From assembly GCF_001750145.1 (NCBI RefSeq), contig NZ_CP015732.1:2108001-2172000 (forward strand): DNA of 64,000 nucleotides. Reading direction: 5' to 3'. The translations under genes and the position numbers were made by a program. Position 1 is the stretch's first letter, and each line of letters starts with the position of its first letter. The notes under the pieces were generated by a model, which saw nothing but the letters and a program-made list of their open reading frames with translations, made no database searches and had not been told where the DNA came from. The DNA comes from Arthrobacter sp. U41 (lineage in GTDB: Bacteria; Actinomycetota; Actinomycetes; Actinomycetales; Micrococcaceae). Below, piece after piece: positions 34,833-43,433 of this stretch.

Positions 34833-36227
34833 ATGGGCTGGCTGGACCGTGACCGAACGATCGCCCCACCGGGATTCAACCGGTGGCTGGTGCCTCCCGC
34901 GGCGCTCGCCGTGCACCTGTGCATCGGTCAGGCGTACGCGACGAGCGTCTACAAAACTGCGCTGGTAAAGCACTTCGGCGCCAGCCTGACCGAGATCGGC
35001 GTGATCTTCTCGATCGCCATCGTGATGCTGGGCCTCTCGGCCGCCATCATGGGCACGTGGGTGGACAAGAACGGCCCGCGCAAAGCGATGTTCACCTCGG
35101 CGATGTTCTGGGCCAGCGGCTTCCTGATCGGTTCGCTCGGCATCTTCAGCGGCCAGCTCTGGCTGGTCTACCTTGGCTACGGCTTCATCGGCGGTATCGG
35201 CCTGGGCATCGGCTACATCTCGCCGGTCTCCACCCTAATCAAGTGGTTCCCCGACCGTCCGGGTCTCGCGACCGGCATGGCCATCATGGGCTTCGGCGGC
35301 GGTGCCCTGATCGCCAGCCCGGTCTCCACCGCGCTGCTGAAAATGTACGACCCCAACTCCGGAGCCAAAGGCTGGGTGGCCAGCGGTGACTCCGTCGGCA
35401 AGCTCTTCCTGACCCTCGCCGTTGTGTACCTCGCCTACATGCTGTTCGGCGCGTTCACCATCAAGGTCCCGGCCGACGGCTGGAAACCGGCCGGCTTTGA
35501 CCCGTCCAAGGTCAAGACCGCCACCCTCGTCACAACGGACAACGTCTCCGCAAAGAACGCCGTGAAGACCAAGCAGTTCTGGCTCGTCTGGATCGCCCTC
35601 TTCTGCAACGTCACCGCCGGCATCGGCATCCTGGAGCAGGCCGCCCCGATGATCCAGGACTTCTTCCGCCAGTCCGACGGCGTGTCCCTGGTCAGTGCCG
35701 CCGTCGCATCCGGCTTCGTGGGGCTGCTCTCGATCGGCAACATGTCCGGCCGCTTCGCCTGGTCCGCCACCTCCGACGTGACCGGCCGCAAACGCATCTA
35801 CATGATGTACCTCGGAGTCGGTGCCGTGCTCTACACAGTGCTGGCGCTGGGCGGGTCCACCAGCACGTTCCTTTACGTGGCGCTGGCCTTCGTCATCATT
35901 TCCTTCTACGGCGGCGGCTTCGCGACCGTTCCGGCCTACCTGAGGGACCTGTTCGGCACGTTCCAGGTCGGGGCGATCCACGGCCGGCTCCTCACGGCGT
36001 GGTCCGCGGCCGGCATTGCCGGGCCGTTGATCGTCAACGCGTTCCTGGATGCCCAGGGCAAGCCCGGCCAGTTGACGGCCGCTTCCTACCAGCCGGCACT
36101 GCTGACCATGGTGGGGCTGCTGGTGATCGGCTTTGTGGCCAACCTGCTGGTCAAGCCGGTCGATGCCCGGTTCCATGAACCACGCCCGGACCGTGTCCGC
36201 GCCGAAGAACCCGCCCTGGAGGCCTGA
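34833..36227 (+). CDS. OFA-family MFS transporter (oxalate/formate antiporter type)
   Basis: A 464-residue, ~12-helix membrane transporter. The N-terminus FNRWLVPPAALAVHLCIGQAYATSVY is the OFA start; G-rich segments YLGYGFIGGIGLGIGYISPVSTLIKWFPDRPGLATG and the central FWLVWIALFCNVTAGIGIL are family landmarks. ATG at 34833 follows TGGAGC. OFA transporters move small mono- or dicarboxylates. A 42-residue membrane protein starts 1 base after its stop and is the matching small-subunit family; a gamma-glutamyltransferase homologue follows. Confidence 0.9.
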   Translation: MGWLDRDRTIAPPGFNRWLVPPAALAVHLCIGQAYATSVYKTALVKHFGASLTEIGVIFSIAIVMLGLSAAIMGTWVDKNGPRKAMFTSAMFWASGFLIGSLGIFSGQLWLVYLGYGFIGGIGLGIGYISPVSTLIKWFPDRPGLATGMAIMGFGGGALIASPVSTALLKMYDPNSGAKGWVASGDSVGKLFLTLAVVYLAYMLFGAFTIKVPADGWKPAGFDPSKVKTATLVTTDNVSAKNAVKTKQFWLVWIALFCNVTAGIGILEQAAPMIQDFFRQSDGVSLVSAAVASGFVGLLSIGNMSGRFAWSATSDVTGRKRIYMMYLGVGAVLYTVLALGGSTSTFLYVALAFVIISFYGGGFATVPAYLRDLFGTFQVGAIHGRLLTAWSAAGIAGPLIVNAFLDAQGKPGQLTAASYQPALLTMVGLLVIGFVANLLVKPVDARFHEPRPDRVRAEEPALEA

Positions 36228-36228
36228 G

Positions 36229-36357
36229 ATGAGTACTGCACAGACATCGGTGAAACAGTCCACCGGGAAGCTAGCGGTCGCTTGGGCGCTGGTCGGAGTC
36301 CCGCTGGGATTCGGCGTGTATGAGACCCTCACCCGGGTGGCGGCCCTGTTTGGCTGA
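36229..36357 (+). CDS. MFS transporter small subunit (42 aa)
   Basis: MSTAQTSVKQSTGKLAVAWA, then a single hydrophobic helix with a PLGFGVYET turn. The start follows the OFA transporter's stop by one base, with GGAGG a few bases before it in the preceding gene. Databases name this family only from its constant place beside OFA transporters; a role as accessory subunit is inferred from that. Confidence 0.75.
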   Translation: MSTAQTSVKQSTGKLAVAWALVGVPLGFGVYETLTRVAALFG

Positions 36358-38275
36358 GCTCGCTGAAGAGTCCCTGCTTCCCTCACGTGCCGGCGCCGAG
36401 GAGTTCACACGCCCGGAGGCGTTCACCACCCGGCCCACGCTGCAGGGCACCTTCGGGATGAGCGCCTCCACGCACTGGCTCGCGACGGCGGCTGCCCAGG
36501 CCGTGCTGGAGCGTGGCGGTAACGCGTTCGACGCCGCGGTTGCGGGTGCCTTCGTGCTGCACGTTGTCGAGCCGCACCTGAACGGTCCCGGCGGGGACAT
36601 GGCGGGCGTCTTCGTCACCGCGGAGGAACCCGGCAAGCCGGTCGTCCTTATGGGCCAGGGCCCGGCCCCGGCCGGGGCCACCGTGGAGCATTACCTCGCC
36701 GAGGGCCTGGAACTCGTGCCGGGCTCGGGGGCGCTGGCCGCTGCGGTGCCGGCCGCCGTCGACGCCTGGCTCCTGCTGTTGCGGGACCACGGGACGTGGG
36801 AACTGGACGAGGTGCTGGAATTCGCGATCGGCTATGCCCGCGACGGGCACCCGATGCTGGGCAGGGTCGGGGCGACGATCGCGGCGGTGTCCGAGCTTTT
36901 CCGGACGCACTGGCCCACCTCGGCCGAACTCTGGATGCCCGGCGGCCGGATTCCGGCCGAAGGGGAGCTGGTCCGGAATCCGGCCTACGCCCGGACGTTG
37001 CAGCGGCTCGTCGACGCCGGGGCAGCCGGCGTTGAGTCCTCGGAGATGGGCCCCCGTGAGCCTGCCCCCGGGGACTCCCGCGACGGGTCCGTCACGCATT
37101 CCCGTGAGACCAGCATTGACGCCGCACGCCGCGAATGGCGCGAGGGTTTCGTGGCCAGGGCCATGGTGGACTCCGTCAAGACCCCGCACCGCCATTCCTC
37201 CGGCACGGACCACCCGGGTGTCCTAGAACTGGAGGACCTCGCAGGGTTCGAGGCCGCATACGAGTCGGCAGCCACAGTTGAGTTCCGGGGGCACACGATC
37301 GCCAAGACGGGGCCGTGGGGGCAGGGTCCGGCGCTGCTTCAGACGCTCGCCATTCTCGAGGGGCTCGATGACCGGTACCTCGACCCGTCCACCGAGCTCG
37401 GGGCGCACACGATCCTGGAAGCCCAGAAGCTGGCGCTCGCGGACCGGGAAGCGTACTACGGAGACACTGACGTGCCGCTGGAATATCTCCTGTCCGCCGG
37501 ATACTGCGCCGCCCGCCGATCGCTGATCGGGGAGCGGGCCTCGCATGAATTCCGGCCCGGCACGGTGCCCGGGCGTGAGCCCTACCTGCCGCCGTTGCGC
37601 ACGCACTACACGCCGCCGGCCCTCGCGGGAGCTGGCTCCGCCGGGCTCGGGGCGGGCGAGCCCACCGTGGCGCCGAGCGGGGAGACCCGCGGCGACACCT
37701 GCCATATCGACGTCGTGGACCGCTGGGGCAACATGGTCTCGGCCACGCCGTCCGGTGGCTGGCTGCAGTCCTCGCCCGCCATCCCGGAGCTGGGTTTCTG
37801 TCTCGGCACCCGGCTGCAGATGATGTGGTTGGAACCGGGCACACCGTCCACCCTGACGCCGGGGAAGCGGCCCCGCACGACGCTGACGCCCACTCTCGTG
37901 CTGCGGGACGGCCGGGCAGTGACCGCGTTGGGTTCGCCGGGCGGTGACCAACAGGATCAGTGGCAGCTGCCGTACCTGCTGCGCACGATCATCGGCGGTT
38001 ACTCACCGCAGCAGGCCATCGACGCCCCCACCTTCCATACGACGTCGATGCCCGGCTCCTTCTGGCCGCGCACCTGGGAGCCCGGTGGGGCCGTCGTGGA
38101 GGACCGGCTGGGCGACGACGTCATCGCAGGTCTCGAGCGCCGCGGTCATGTCGTCACCCGCGCGGGCGGATGGACGCTGGGACGGTTGTCCGCGGTGGTG
38201 CGGGATCCGTCAACCGGGGTCCTTCAGGCGGCGGCTAATCCCCGCGGCGCGCAGGGGTACGCCGCCGGTCGTTAG
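36350..38275 (+). CDS. Gamma-glutamyltransferase-family Ntn hydrolase
   Basis: About 641 residues. FGMSASTHWLATAAAQAVLERGGNAFDAAVAGAFVLHVVEPHLNGPGGD is the family N-terminus. The autocleavage site is GDTCHIDVVDRWGNMVSAT (~residue 447 on), where the Thr of DTCH takes the place of the nucleophile in the canonical TTHF/S motif. PSGGWLQSSPAIPELGF and LGSPGGDQQDQW complete the active-site region. No signal peptide is seen, so a cytosolic form is likely. TTG 36350 overlaps the small-subunit stop by 8 bases; ATG 36320 is an alternative. Such non-canonical members act on gamma-glutamyl, acyl or cephalosporin-like amides. The upstream transporter may import its substrate or export a product. Confidence 0.83.
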   Translation: MAELAEESLLPSRAGAEEFTRPEAFTTRPTLQGTFGMSASTHWLATAAAQAVLERGGNAFDAAVAGAFVLHVVEPHLNGPGGDMAGVFVTAEEPGKPVVLMGQGPAPAGATVEHYLAEGLELVPGSGALAAAVPAAVDAWLLLLRDHGTWELDEVLEFAIGYARDGHPMLGRVGATIAAVSELFRTHWPTSAELWMPGGRIPAEGELVRNPAYARTLQRLVDAGAAGVESSEMGPREPAPGDSRDGSVTHSRETSIDAARREWREGFVARAMVDSVKTPHRHSSGTDHPGVLELEDLAGFEAAYESAATVEFRGHTIAKTGPWGQGPALLQTLAILEGLDDRYLDPSTELGAHTILEAQKLALADREAYYGDTDVPLEYLLSAGYCAARRSLIGERASHEFRPGTVPGREPYLPPLRTHYTPPALAGAGSAGLGAGEPTVAPSGETRGDTCHIDVVDRWGNMVSATPSGGWLQSSPAIPELGFCLGTRLQMMWLEPGTPSTLTPGKRPRTTLTPTLVLRDGRAVTALGSPGGDQQDQWQLPYLLRTIIGGYSPQQAIDAPTFHTTSMPGSFWPRTWEPGGAVVEDRLGDDVIAGLERRGHVVTRAGGWTLGRLSAVVRDPSTGVLQAAANPRGAQGYAAGR

Positions 38276-40209
38276 CCCGCGCCGGCTCGGAGCTCCTCCC
38301 GACCCTCCAGGCGGCATGCAGTGTCGCTTGGAGGCGCCGGACCTTCGTCGCCTGGATCCGCCGGACCTTCGTGATCCCGGCCGACGAATTCGTTGAGCGC
38401 CATGGCGTTGCCTTCGGAGTCTTCTTGGAACGCGGATATTCCCATGGAACGGACAGATTCCGCGGCAACCCGCTGCTTGCGCTTTGCATAGTCAGGCGGC
38501 CAGGCGGCGGTGCTGAGGTCTGTTGGGTGGAAGTAGTAGTTGCGCCTGGGTTTTTGGCGTGGGTCCAGGTGGGGTGGCGGGATGAACCACGGAACGCCGT
38601 TTTGCAGCTGGATGGTCCATTGTTCTTTGTGGATCACGTGGTGGTGGTGTGAACAGAGCAGTACACCGTTTTCCGTGCCGGTGGTTCCGCCGCGGGACCA
38701 GTAGGTGATGTGGTGCGCTTCGCACCAGGACGCGGGGATGGTGCAGCCGGGGAACGCGCAGCCCTGGTCCCGCGCGGTGAGGGCTTTGCGGATGTGGTGC
38801 GGGAAGACCCTGGAGGTCCGGCCGATGTCCAGGACCCGGCCCTAGGTGCCGAGGAGGACCGGGATGATGTCCGCGTCGCAGGCGATTTTCCGGGCGGTGG
38901 AGGCCGTGACCGGTCCGGTGAACAGCAGCGTTCCGGTGTGTTCCACCGGGTCACCGGGGGCGGCGGCGCCGTCGCCGTGCCCGAGGCGGGCGAGCAGGTC
39001 GCGGTAGTCGATGGTGACCATGACCTGGGGCCGGAGTCCTCCTGCGGCGGGCAGGGTGCCGGCGGCGAGGGCGACCTTGGCGGCGCTGACGAGGCCGTCG
39101 AGGTGTTTCTGCGGGCGTGAGCGGAGATCGAGCGGGATGTCGGCGCTGTCCTGGCCGCCCTCGGCCCAGGGGACCCGGCCTGCGGTGGAGGAGGTGGCGG
39201 TTCCGGCGGCCGTGAACCCGGCGGCGGCTCCAGCGGGGACGGTGGCCGAAGAACCGGCGGACAGCGTGGCGCCGGCGGCGGTGGTTCCTGGTGTCTGCGC
39301 GGCGCCGGCGCGGGGGTTGGTGGCGGTGTTCATGACGGTCATGAGGTGTTCGAACTGTTCGGCGGTCGCGAAGATTTCGAGGTGCTGGAGGCCGTGGCGG
39401 GGTTTGCGGATGAAGGCGCCCTGGAGTTGGCGCAGGAGTTCTTCGGAGGGCTCGGCGCCGTCCTGGTCCAGCGCGTCGGTCCAGCTCCGGGCGACGCGGG
39501 TCAGGAAGTCCGGGTCGTTCTCGGCGGCGGTGCGGGTCAGGGCGTGTTCCATCCGGTCGGCGGCTTCGGCGTCGCAGACGAGCCGGACCCGGTCCAGCGC
39601 GAGGGTGATGATCGTCGCGGAGCGGGACGGGACCTCCCCGGTGGCGACGGCGGCGCCGAGTTCCGCGTGCACGGCAGGCAAGGGTTCGCCGGTGAATCCT
39701 TGGCGTGGCAGGAGATTCCCGGCGAGTGCGAGCCGGCGGCGGGCTTCGGCGGCGCTGATCCGCAGCCGCGCCCGGAGGAATTCCGTGGTGTTCCGGTACC
39801 CGTCATCCGCGGTAGCCGCTGGAACGGCGGCAGCCGCGGTCGACGGGGTTCCGGATGCAGCTTTGGCGTCGTGCGCGTCCTCCGGCGTCGCGGTGCCGTA
39901 GTTGGAGTCGTCCCGCCAGCCCGTGGTCCACGAGGTGCTGGCCTTCGTCCCGGTGGCCGAGGCCTGCTTCCGGGCCCGGTCCACGGCACCGGCCGCGACG
40001 AGCTGCAAATACTCCGCAATCCGGGAGACCTCCTCCACCGTGCCAGCGAAATCCGAGGCAGCCTGGAACCCCCGCAGCGCCGCGTCCTCGACCGCCGTTA
40101 GAGCCACGTCCCGCAGCGTGGCCAGGGCGTCGTCCACCCCGGACTGCCCGGCCGGGGTGTTGCCCCGGCCGGAGTCCTGAACGGCGATGAAATCCCTGAC
40201 GGCTTCCAT
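38272..40209 (-). pseudogene. DUF222-HNH endonuclease gene interrupted by one in-frame TAG
   Basis: One continuous minus-strand frame, 646 codons, apart from TAG at 38844-38842. The first 455 residues are DUF222 (EFLRARLRISAAEARRRLALAGNLL; VTIDYRDLLARLG; ARKIACDADIIPVLLGT). Directly after the TAG the same frame continues GRVLDIGRTSRVFPHHIRKA, ALTARDQGCAFPGCTIPASW, CEAHHITYWSRGG, ENGVLLCSHHHHVIHKEQW, a complete HNH nuclease with its Cys pairs and His ligands, then ~100 more residues. In homologues the stop position is typically Gln (CAG), so one C-to-T change explains it. The truncated product would lack the nuclease domain. These are the 13E12-type repeated genes of actinobacteria. Its stop overlaps that of the convergent GGT-like gene. 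Confidence 0.85.
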
Positions 40210-40301
40210 AAACCAAGACTACTTTCGGCCTCAGACATTTTTGCCGCTCCGTGCGCCGGCCGCAGATTTGCGGAATTCCCGTGCTCAGGCCGGCTCAGGA
40301 C

Positions 40302-41159
40302 CTACCATCCAACACGCGCGCCATCCAACACGCGCGGCCGGCCAAACTGGGTGCGGACTCCGGGTGAGAAGAGCACCGATTCGGGCGGCCCGGTGACGTG
40401 GATCCCTGCCTCGGCAACCAGTTGGTCCTCAAGGGAAGTCAGTTGCGCCCGGTACAGCGGCCACGCGGCGTGGGTGTTGGGAACATGCAGGGTTTTGCCC
40501 AGGAACCGGGTATGCAGACCAAACCGGGCAGTGAGGTGGATGGACAGCGGATCGGTTGCTTCGACGTCGAGCTCGGGGGCCACCTCAAAGTCGCTCCGGG
40601 CGCCCCGGAACCGGCGCACCCAGTACCCGGCTCGGGGGCCAGCCTGGCCGTCCCGCCCAGCCCGCCCGTCCCTCTCGGCCTGGCCGTCCCTCTCGGCCCG
40701 GCCAGCACGGCCGGCCCGGCCAGCACGGCCACCTGAACTGGCGGTGCCCGGAGAATCCAAAACCCCCACCCCGCGGAAGCCCGCCCGCGACCACACATAG
40801 GGGATCCCGGCCGCCCGAGCCGCCAGAACCACGGCCAGCCGGGTCGCATCGAGGCTGAGGAAAACCACACCCCGGGTCCCATCGGGCTCCCGGGAATAGA
40901 GTCGCACGTTGATCTCGTTGAAGCTCCCGAAATAGGGGATCCCGGGCCCGCGGCCCAGGCCGGCGCCCTGCATACGGAATCCGATCAGCCCCACCCAGGC
41001 GGATCCGTCGAAGTCGTCCGGAACCACGCCGGGAGGCATAAACGGCGCCGCGACGGCATGGGGGATGCGCCAGTGAAGAAAGACCGCATCCGTCCACCGC
41101 TGATCCATGATGATCGGGGCCGGAAGCTCAGGGGCACTCGGCCACGGATCAACGCTCAT
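40302..41159 (-). CDS. DUF2071 (YqjF-like) protein
   Basis: A 285-residue DUF2071 protein: QRWTDAVFLHWRIPHAVAAPFMPPGV, SAWVGLIGFRMQG, FNEINVRLYSREPDGTRGVVFLSLDA and FLGKTLHVPNTHAAWPLYRAQLT are in family order. An unusual run of GRAGRAGRAERDGQAERDGR type, residues ~143-173, interrupts the domain and reflects a GC-rich DNA repeat. A 16-bp tandem duplication at the 3' end shifts the last frame and sets the present C-terminus. It starts 13 bases after the PEP-mutase-like gene and probably shares its transcript. Function of the family is unknown. Confidence 0.83.
   Translation of the reverse strand: MSVDPWPSAPELPAPIIMDQRWTDAVFLHWRIPHAVAAPFMPPGVVPDDFDGSAWVGLIGFRMQGAGLGRGPGIPYFGSFNEINVRLYSREPDGTRGVVFLSLDATRLAVVLAARAAGIPYVWSRAGFRGVGVLDSPGTASSGGRAGRAGRAGRAERDGQAERDGRAGRDGQAGPRAGYWVRRFRGARSDFEVAPELDVEATDPLSIHLTARFGLHTRFLGKTLHVPNTHAAWPLYRAQLTSLEDQLVAEAGIHVTGPPESVLFSPGVRTQFGRPRVLDGARVGW
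40305..40336. repeat. Perfect 16-bp tandem duplication at the end of the DUF2071 gene
   Basis: CCATCCAACACGCGCG occurs at 40305-40320 and again at 40321-40336 with no mismatch. The 16-base length moves the reading frame, so the gene now ends ...RVLDGARVGW and stops just after the second copy; with one copy it would end ...RVLDGRS. Confidence 0.85.
40642..40731 (-). repeat. GC-rich imperfect repeat inside the DUF2071 gene
   Basis: Overlapping direct repeats, such as CGTCCCTCTCGGCC twice and GGCCAGCACGGCC twice, encode a Gly/Arg/Ala/Asp-rich run. It probably arose by slippage and can be expected to vary between strains. Confidence 0.7.
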
Positions 41160-41172
41160 TAGCCGGGGCCCG

Positions 41173-41961
41173 CTAGTTCAGGGGCCGGGTATTGTCCGGA
41201 AGCGCCCCGCCGGCGAGGAGTTCTCCCGTTGCATCGGCCAGCGCCGTCAGCGCCACGCGCTGGGTCCATGGACCATAGGAAATGCGGGCCACTCCGAGAT
41301 CCTGAAGTTTGGCCGGTGTCAGGGAACCGGGAACGTTGATGACCGAAACCGTGTTCCAGCCGATACCATCCACCAGTGCCCTGACCGTGGCCTCGTCCAG
41401 CAGGCCCGGCACAAACACCGCCGTCGCGCCCACTTCGAGGAAGGCTCGGCCGCGCTCAATGGCATCGGCCAGCACAGCCTCAGGGTCCCGGTCTTTGCCC
41501 TTCAAAAAGGCGTCGGTGCGGGCGTTGAGGACAAAGTCAATGCCCTCGGCCTCGGCTGCGCGCACTACCGAGCTCATCTGCGCCACGGCCTCGCCGAGCG
41601 GACGCATCTGGTCCTCGATATTGGCGCCGACAATGCCCGCAGCAGTGGCTTTGCGTACTGTCTCGCCGGGGTTGCCGTAACCCGATTCGAGGTCGGCACT
41701 GACCGGGAGCGTTGTGGCGGCGGCGATCCGCCGGACGGCGTCGATCATTTCGTCCACCGGAATGTTCTCGCCGTCCGCGTAGCCCAGCGACGCCGCGATT
41801 GAATGGCTGGCCGTGGCCAAAGCGCTGATCCCCGGAACGTCAGCCACCACCTTGGTGGAGATGGCGTCCCAGACATTGATGACCTGCAGGATTTCGGGCG
41901 CCTGGTGGAGCCGGAGCAGCTCGGTGGCTTTCGGGGCAAGGGCAGCGGTGGAGTCAGTCAT
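41173..41961 (-). CDS. Isocitrate lyase / PEP mutase superfamily protein
   Basis: A 262-residue TIM-barrel: VINVWDAISTKVV, LATASHSIAASLGYADGE, PVSADLESGYG (Mg-binding Asp/Glu), GANIEDQMRPLGE, NARTDAFLKGKDRD and GVARISYGPW. The active-site loop Cys of true isocitrate lyases is not evident, so a C-C or C-P bond lyase of another 2-oxo or phosphono acid is likelier. It leads a two-gene set with the DUF2071 gene. Substrate unknown. Confidence 0.87.
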   Translation of the reverse strand: MTDSTAALAPKATELLRLHQAPEILQVINVWDAISTKVVADVPGISALATASHSIAASLGYADGENIPVDEMIDAVRRIAAATTLPVSADLESGYGNPGETVRKATAAGIVGANIEDQMRPLGEAVAQMSSVVRAAEAEGIDFVLNARTDAFLKGKDRDPEAVLADAIERGRAFLEVGATAVFVPGLLDEATVRALVDGIGWNTVSVINVPGSLTPAKLQDLGVARISYGPWTQRVALTALADATGELLAGGALPDNTRPLN

Positions 41962-42001
41962 GACCCGAGCCTAACCGGAGCCTGCGACACCCGAAAGGGA
42001 T

Positions 42002-42391
42002 TCAGCCCGCAGATGACGCTGCGGAGGAGCCCTCGGGTTGTTTCTGCCAGGGCCAGCGGCCGGTGATTTCGAGCTCGAGTGAGAAGCTCAGGAAGGTCCG
42101 GATCAGGACGATGATGGCGAGCACCCCGACACTTTCGAAGGTAGGGGTCACAGCGACAGTCTTGATGATGTCCGCCGCGACCAGGAGCTCCAGCCCGAGC
42201 AGGATTGAACGGCCCAGCAATTGCCGGTACGAGCGGTACACAGACAGCGGCTCGGCCCCTTCGGGCAACCGCCGGGGCTGGAAGCCGCGAATCGCCAGCG
42301 GGAGGGACACCATGGCGCCGAGCACCATCACGGCCACACCGGCGGCGTCCATGTACCCGCCGATCGCTTCAATAATTTGCTGCAAATCCAT
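42002..42391 (-). CDS. DUF1622 membrane protein
   Basis: A 129-residue membrane protein with about three helices: IEAIGGYMDAAGVAVMVLGAMVSLPLAI, YRQLLGRSILLGLELLVAADIIKTV and VGVLAIIVLIRTFLSFSLELEI; these are the DUF1622 landmarks. ATG at 42391 has GAGGGGA 5 bases upstream; a GTG at 42403 is rejected. It follows the SDR gene by 47 bases on the same strand. Function unknown. Confidence 0.87.
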   Translation of the reverse strand: MDLQQIIEAIGGYMDAAGVAVMVLGAMVSLPLAIRGFQPRRLPEGAEPLSVYRSYRQLLGRSILLGLELLVAADIIKTVAVTPTFESVGVLAIIVLIRTFLSFSLELEITGRWPWQKQPEGSSAASSAG

Positions 42392-42438
42392 TGTTCCCCT
42401 CACTGGAAACTCGGTGGGTGACCTCTGGAACGGCGGGC

Positions 42439-43386
42439 TCAGGCGTGCCGTTCCCCCACGCCGGCGAGCATGGCCCGGTAGCCTTCGCGGAAGCTCGGGT
42501 AGGTGAACTCGAATCCAGTGCTGCGCAGAAGTGCGTTGCTGCAGCGTTTGTTGCCGCCGCGGGACGGCTCGCCGCCGGTTTTCTGCCCACCGGCCGTTGC
42601 GGCCGTTGCAGACGGTCCGGCCGCGCCGCTGTTGCCACCGGCCTTCGGGCCGCTTTCGGCCGTGTCCGACGGCGGCTGGGGAAGTCCCAGCTCGGCGGCC
42701 AGGAAGCGCAGCACCTCACCAAGCTCGGCAGGTTCATTGTCGACGCCCAGATACACCGGTGCCGGGTCCGAGTCCATGGTGCACAGGTGGACGATCGCGG
42801 CAGCGGCGTCGTCCCGGTGGATGCGGTTCGTGAACCGCGGCTCCGCCGGAACCACCGCGGATCCGCCGCGCACCTGGTCAATCAGCCGGGTCCGCCCCGG
42901 GCCGTAGATGCCGCCGAGCCGCAGCACCACCGGCGTGATTCCGGTGCCGCGCAGCCGGCTGGCCAGGTGGCCCTCCGCCTCGCGGATGATGCGGCCGGAG
43001 AACCCGCCGGGCTCCGGCGCCGTGCTCTCGTCGATCCAGCCCCCGCCGGCGTCGCCGTAGACCGCGGTCGAGGAGACAAAGAGCACGCGGCGCACTGGGG
43101 CGCCGGAGCGCAGGACGGCGTCCACAACGTTGGAGAGCCCGTCCACGTAGGCGGCCCGGTAGGCAGCCTCGGTGGGTGAGTCCGCCGCAATCGCGACGAC
43201 GACGGCGGTGGTGTCCGCCGGGACGGGCGGCAGTTCGCCGGAGCTCAGGTCAGCCGCGGCGCCTTCGATGGCCGGCGGGAGCTTCTCCGGCGAGCGCCGC
43301 CAGCCCACCACGCGGTGGCCCGCCGCGGCGAACCGCAGCCCGGCCTCGGTGCCCAGATCGCCGCAACCGGCCATAAATACAGTCAT
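42439..43386 (-). CDS. NAD-dependent epimerase/dehydratase-like SDR
   Basis: A 315-residue extended SDR of the YeeZ type. GCGDLGTEAGLRFAAAGHRV is the nucleotide-binding start, then VLFVSSTAVYGDAGGGWIDES, VVLRLGGIYGPGR and NRIHRDDAAAAIVHL. A low-complexity Gly/Ala/Ser stretch at ~245-275 interrupts the C-terminal part before FTYPSFREGYRAML. Cytosolic NAD(P) enzyme; substrate unknown. Confidence 0.87.
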   Translation of the reverse strand: MTVFMAGCGDLGTEAGLRFAAAGHRVVGWRRSPEKLPPAIEGAAADLSSGELPPVPADTTAVVVAIAADSPTEAAYRAAYVDGLSNVVDAVLRSGAPVRRVLFVSSTAVYGDAGGGWIDESTAPEPGGFSGRIIREAEGHLASRLRGTGITPVVLRLGGIYGPGRTRLIDQVRGGSAVVPAEPRFTNRIHRDDAAAAIVHLCTMDSDPAPVYLGVDNEPAELGEVLRFLAAELGLPQPPSDTAESGPKAGGNSGAAGPSATAATAGGQKTGGEPSRGGNKRCSNALLRSTGFEFTYPSFREGYRAMLAGVGERHA

Positions 43387-43433
43387 GGTGGCCAGTCTGC
43401 CATTTTTCGGCGGACGCGGCCGCCGAATCCGAG

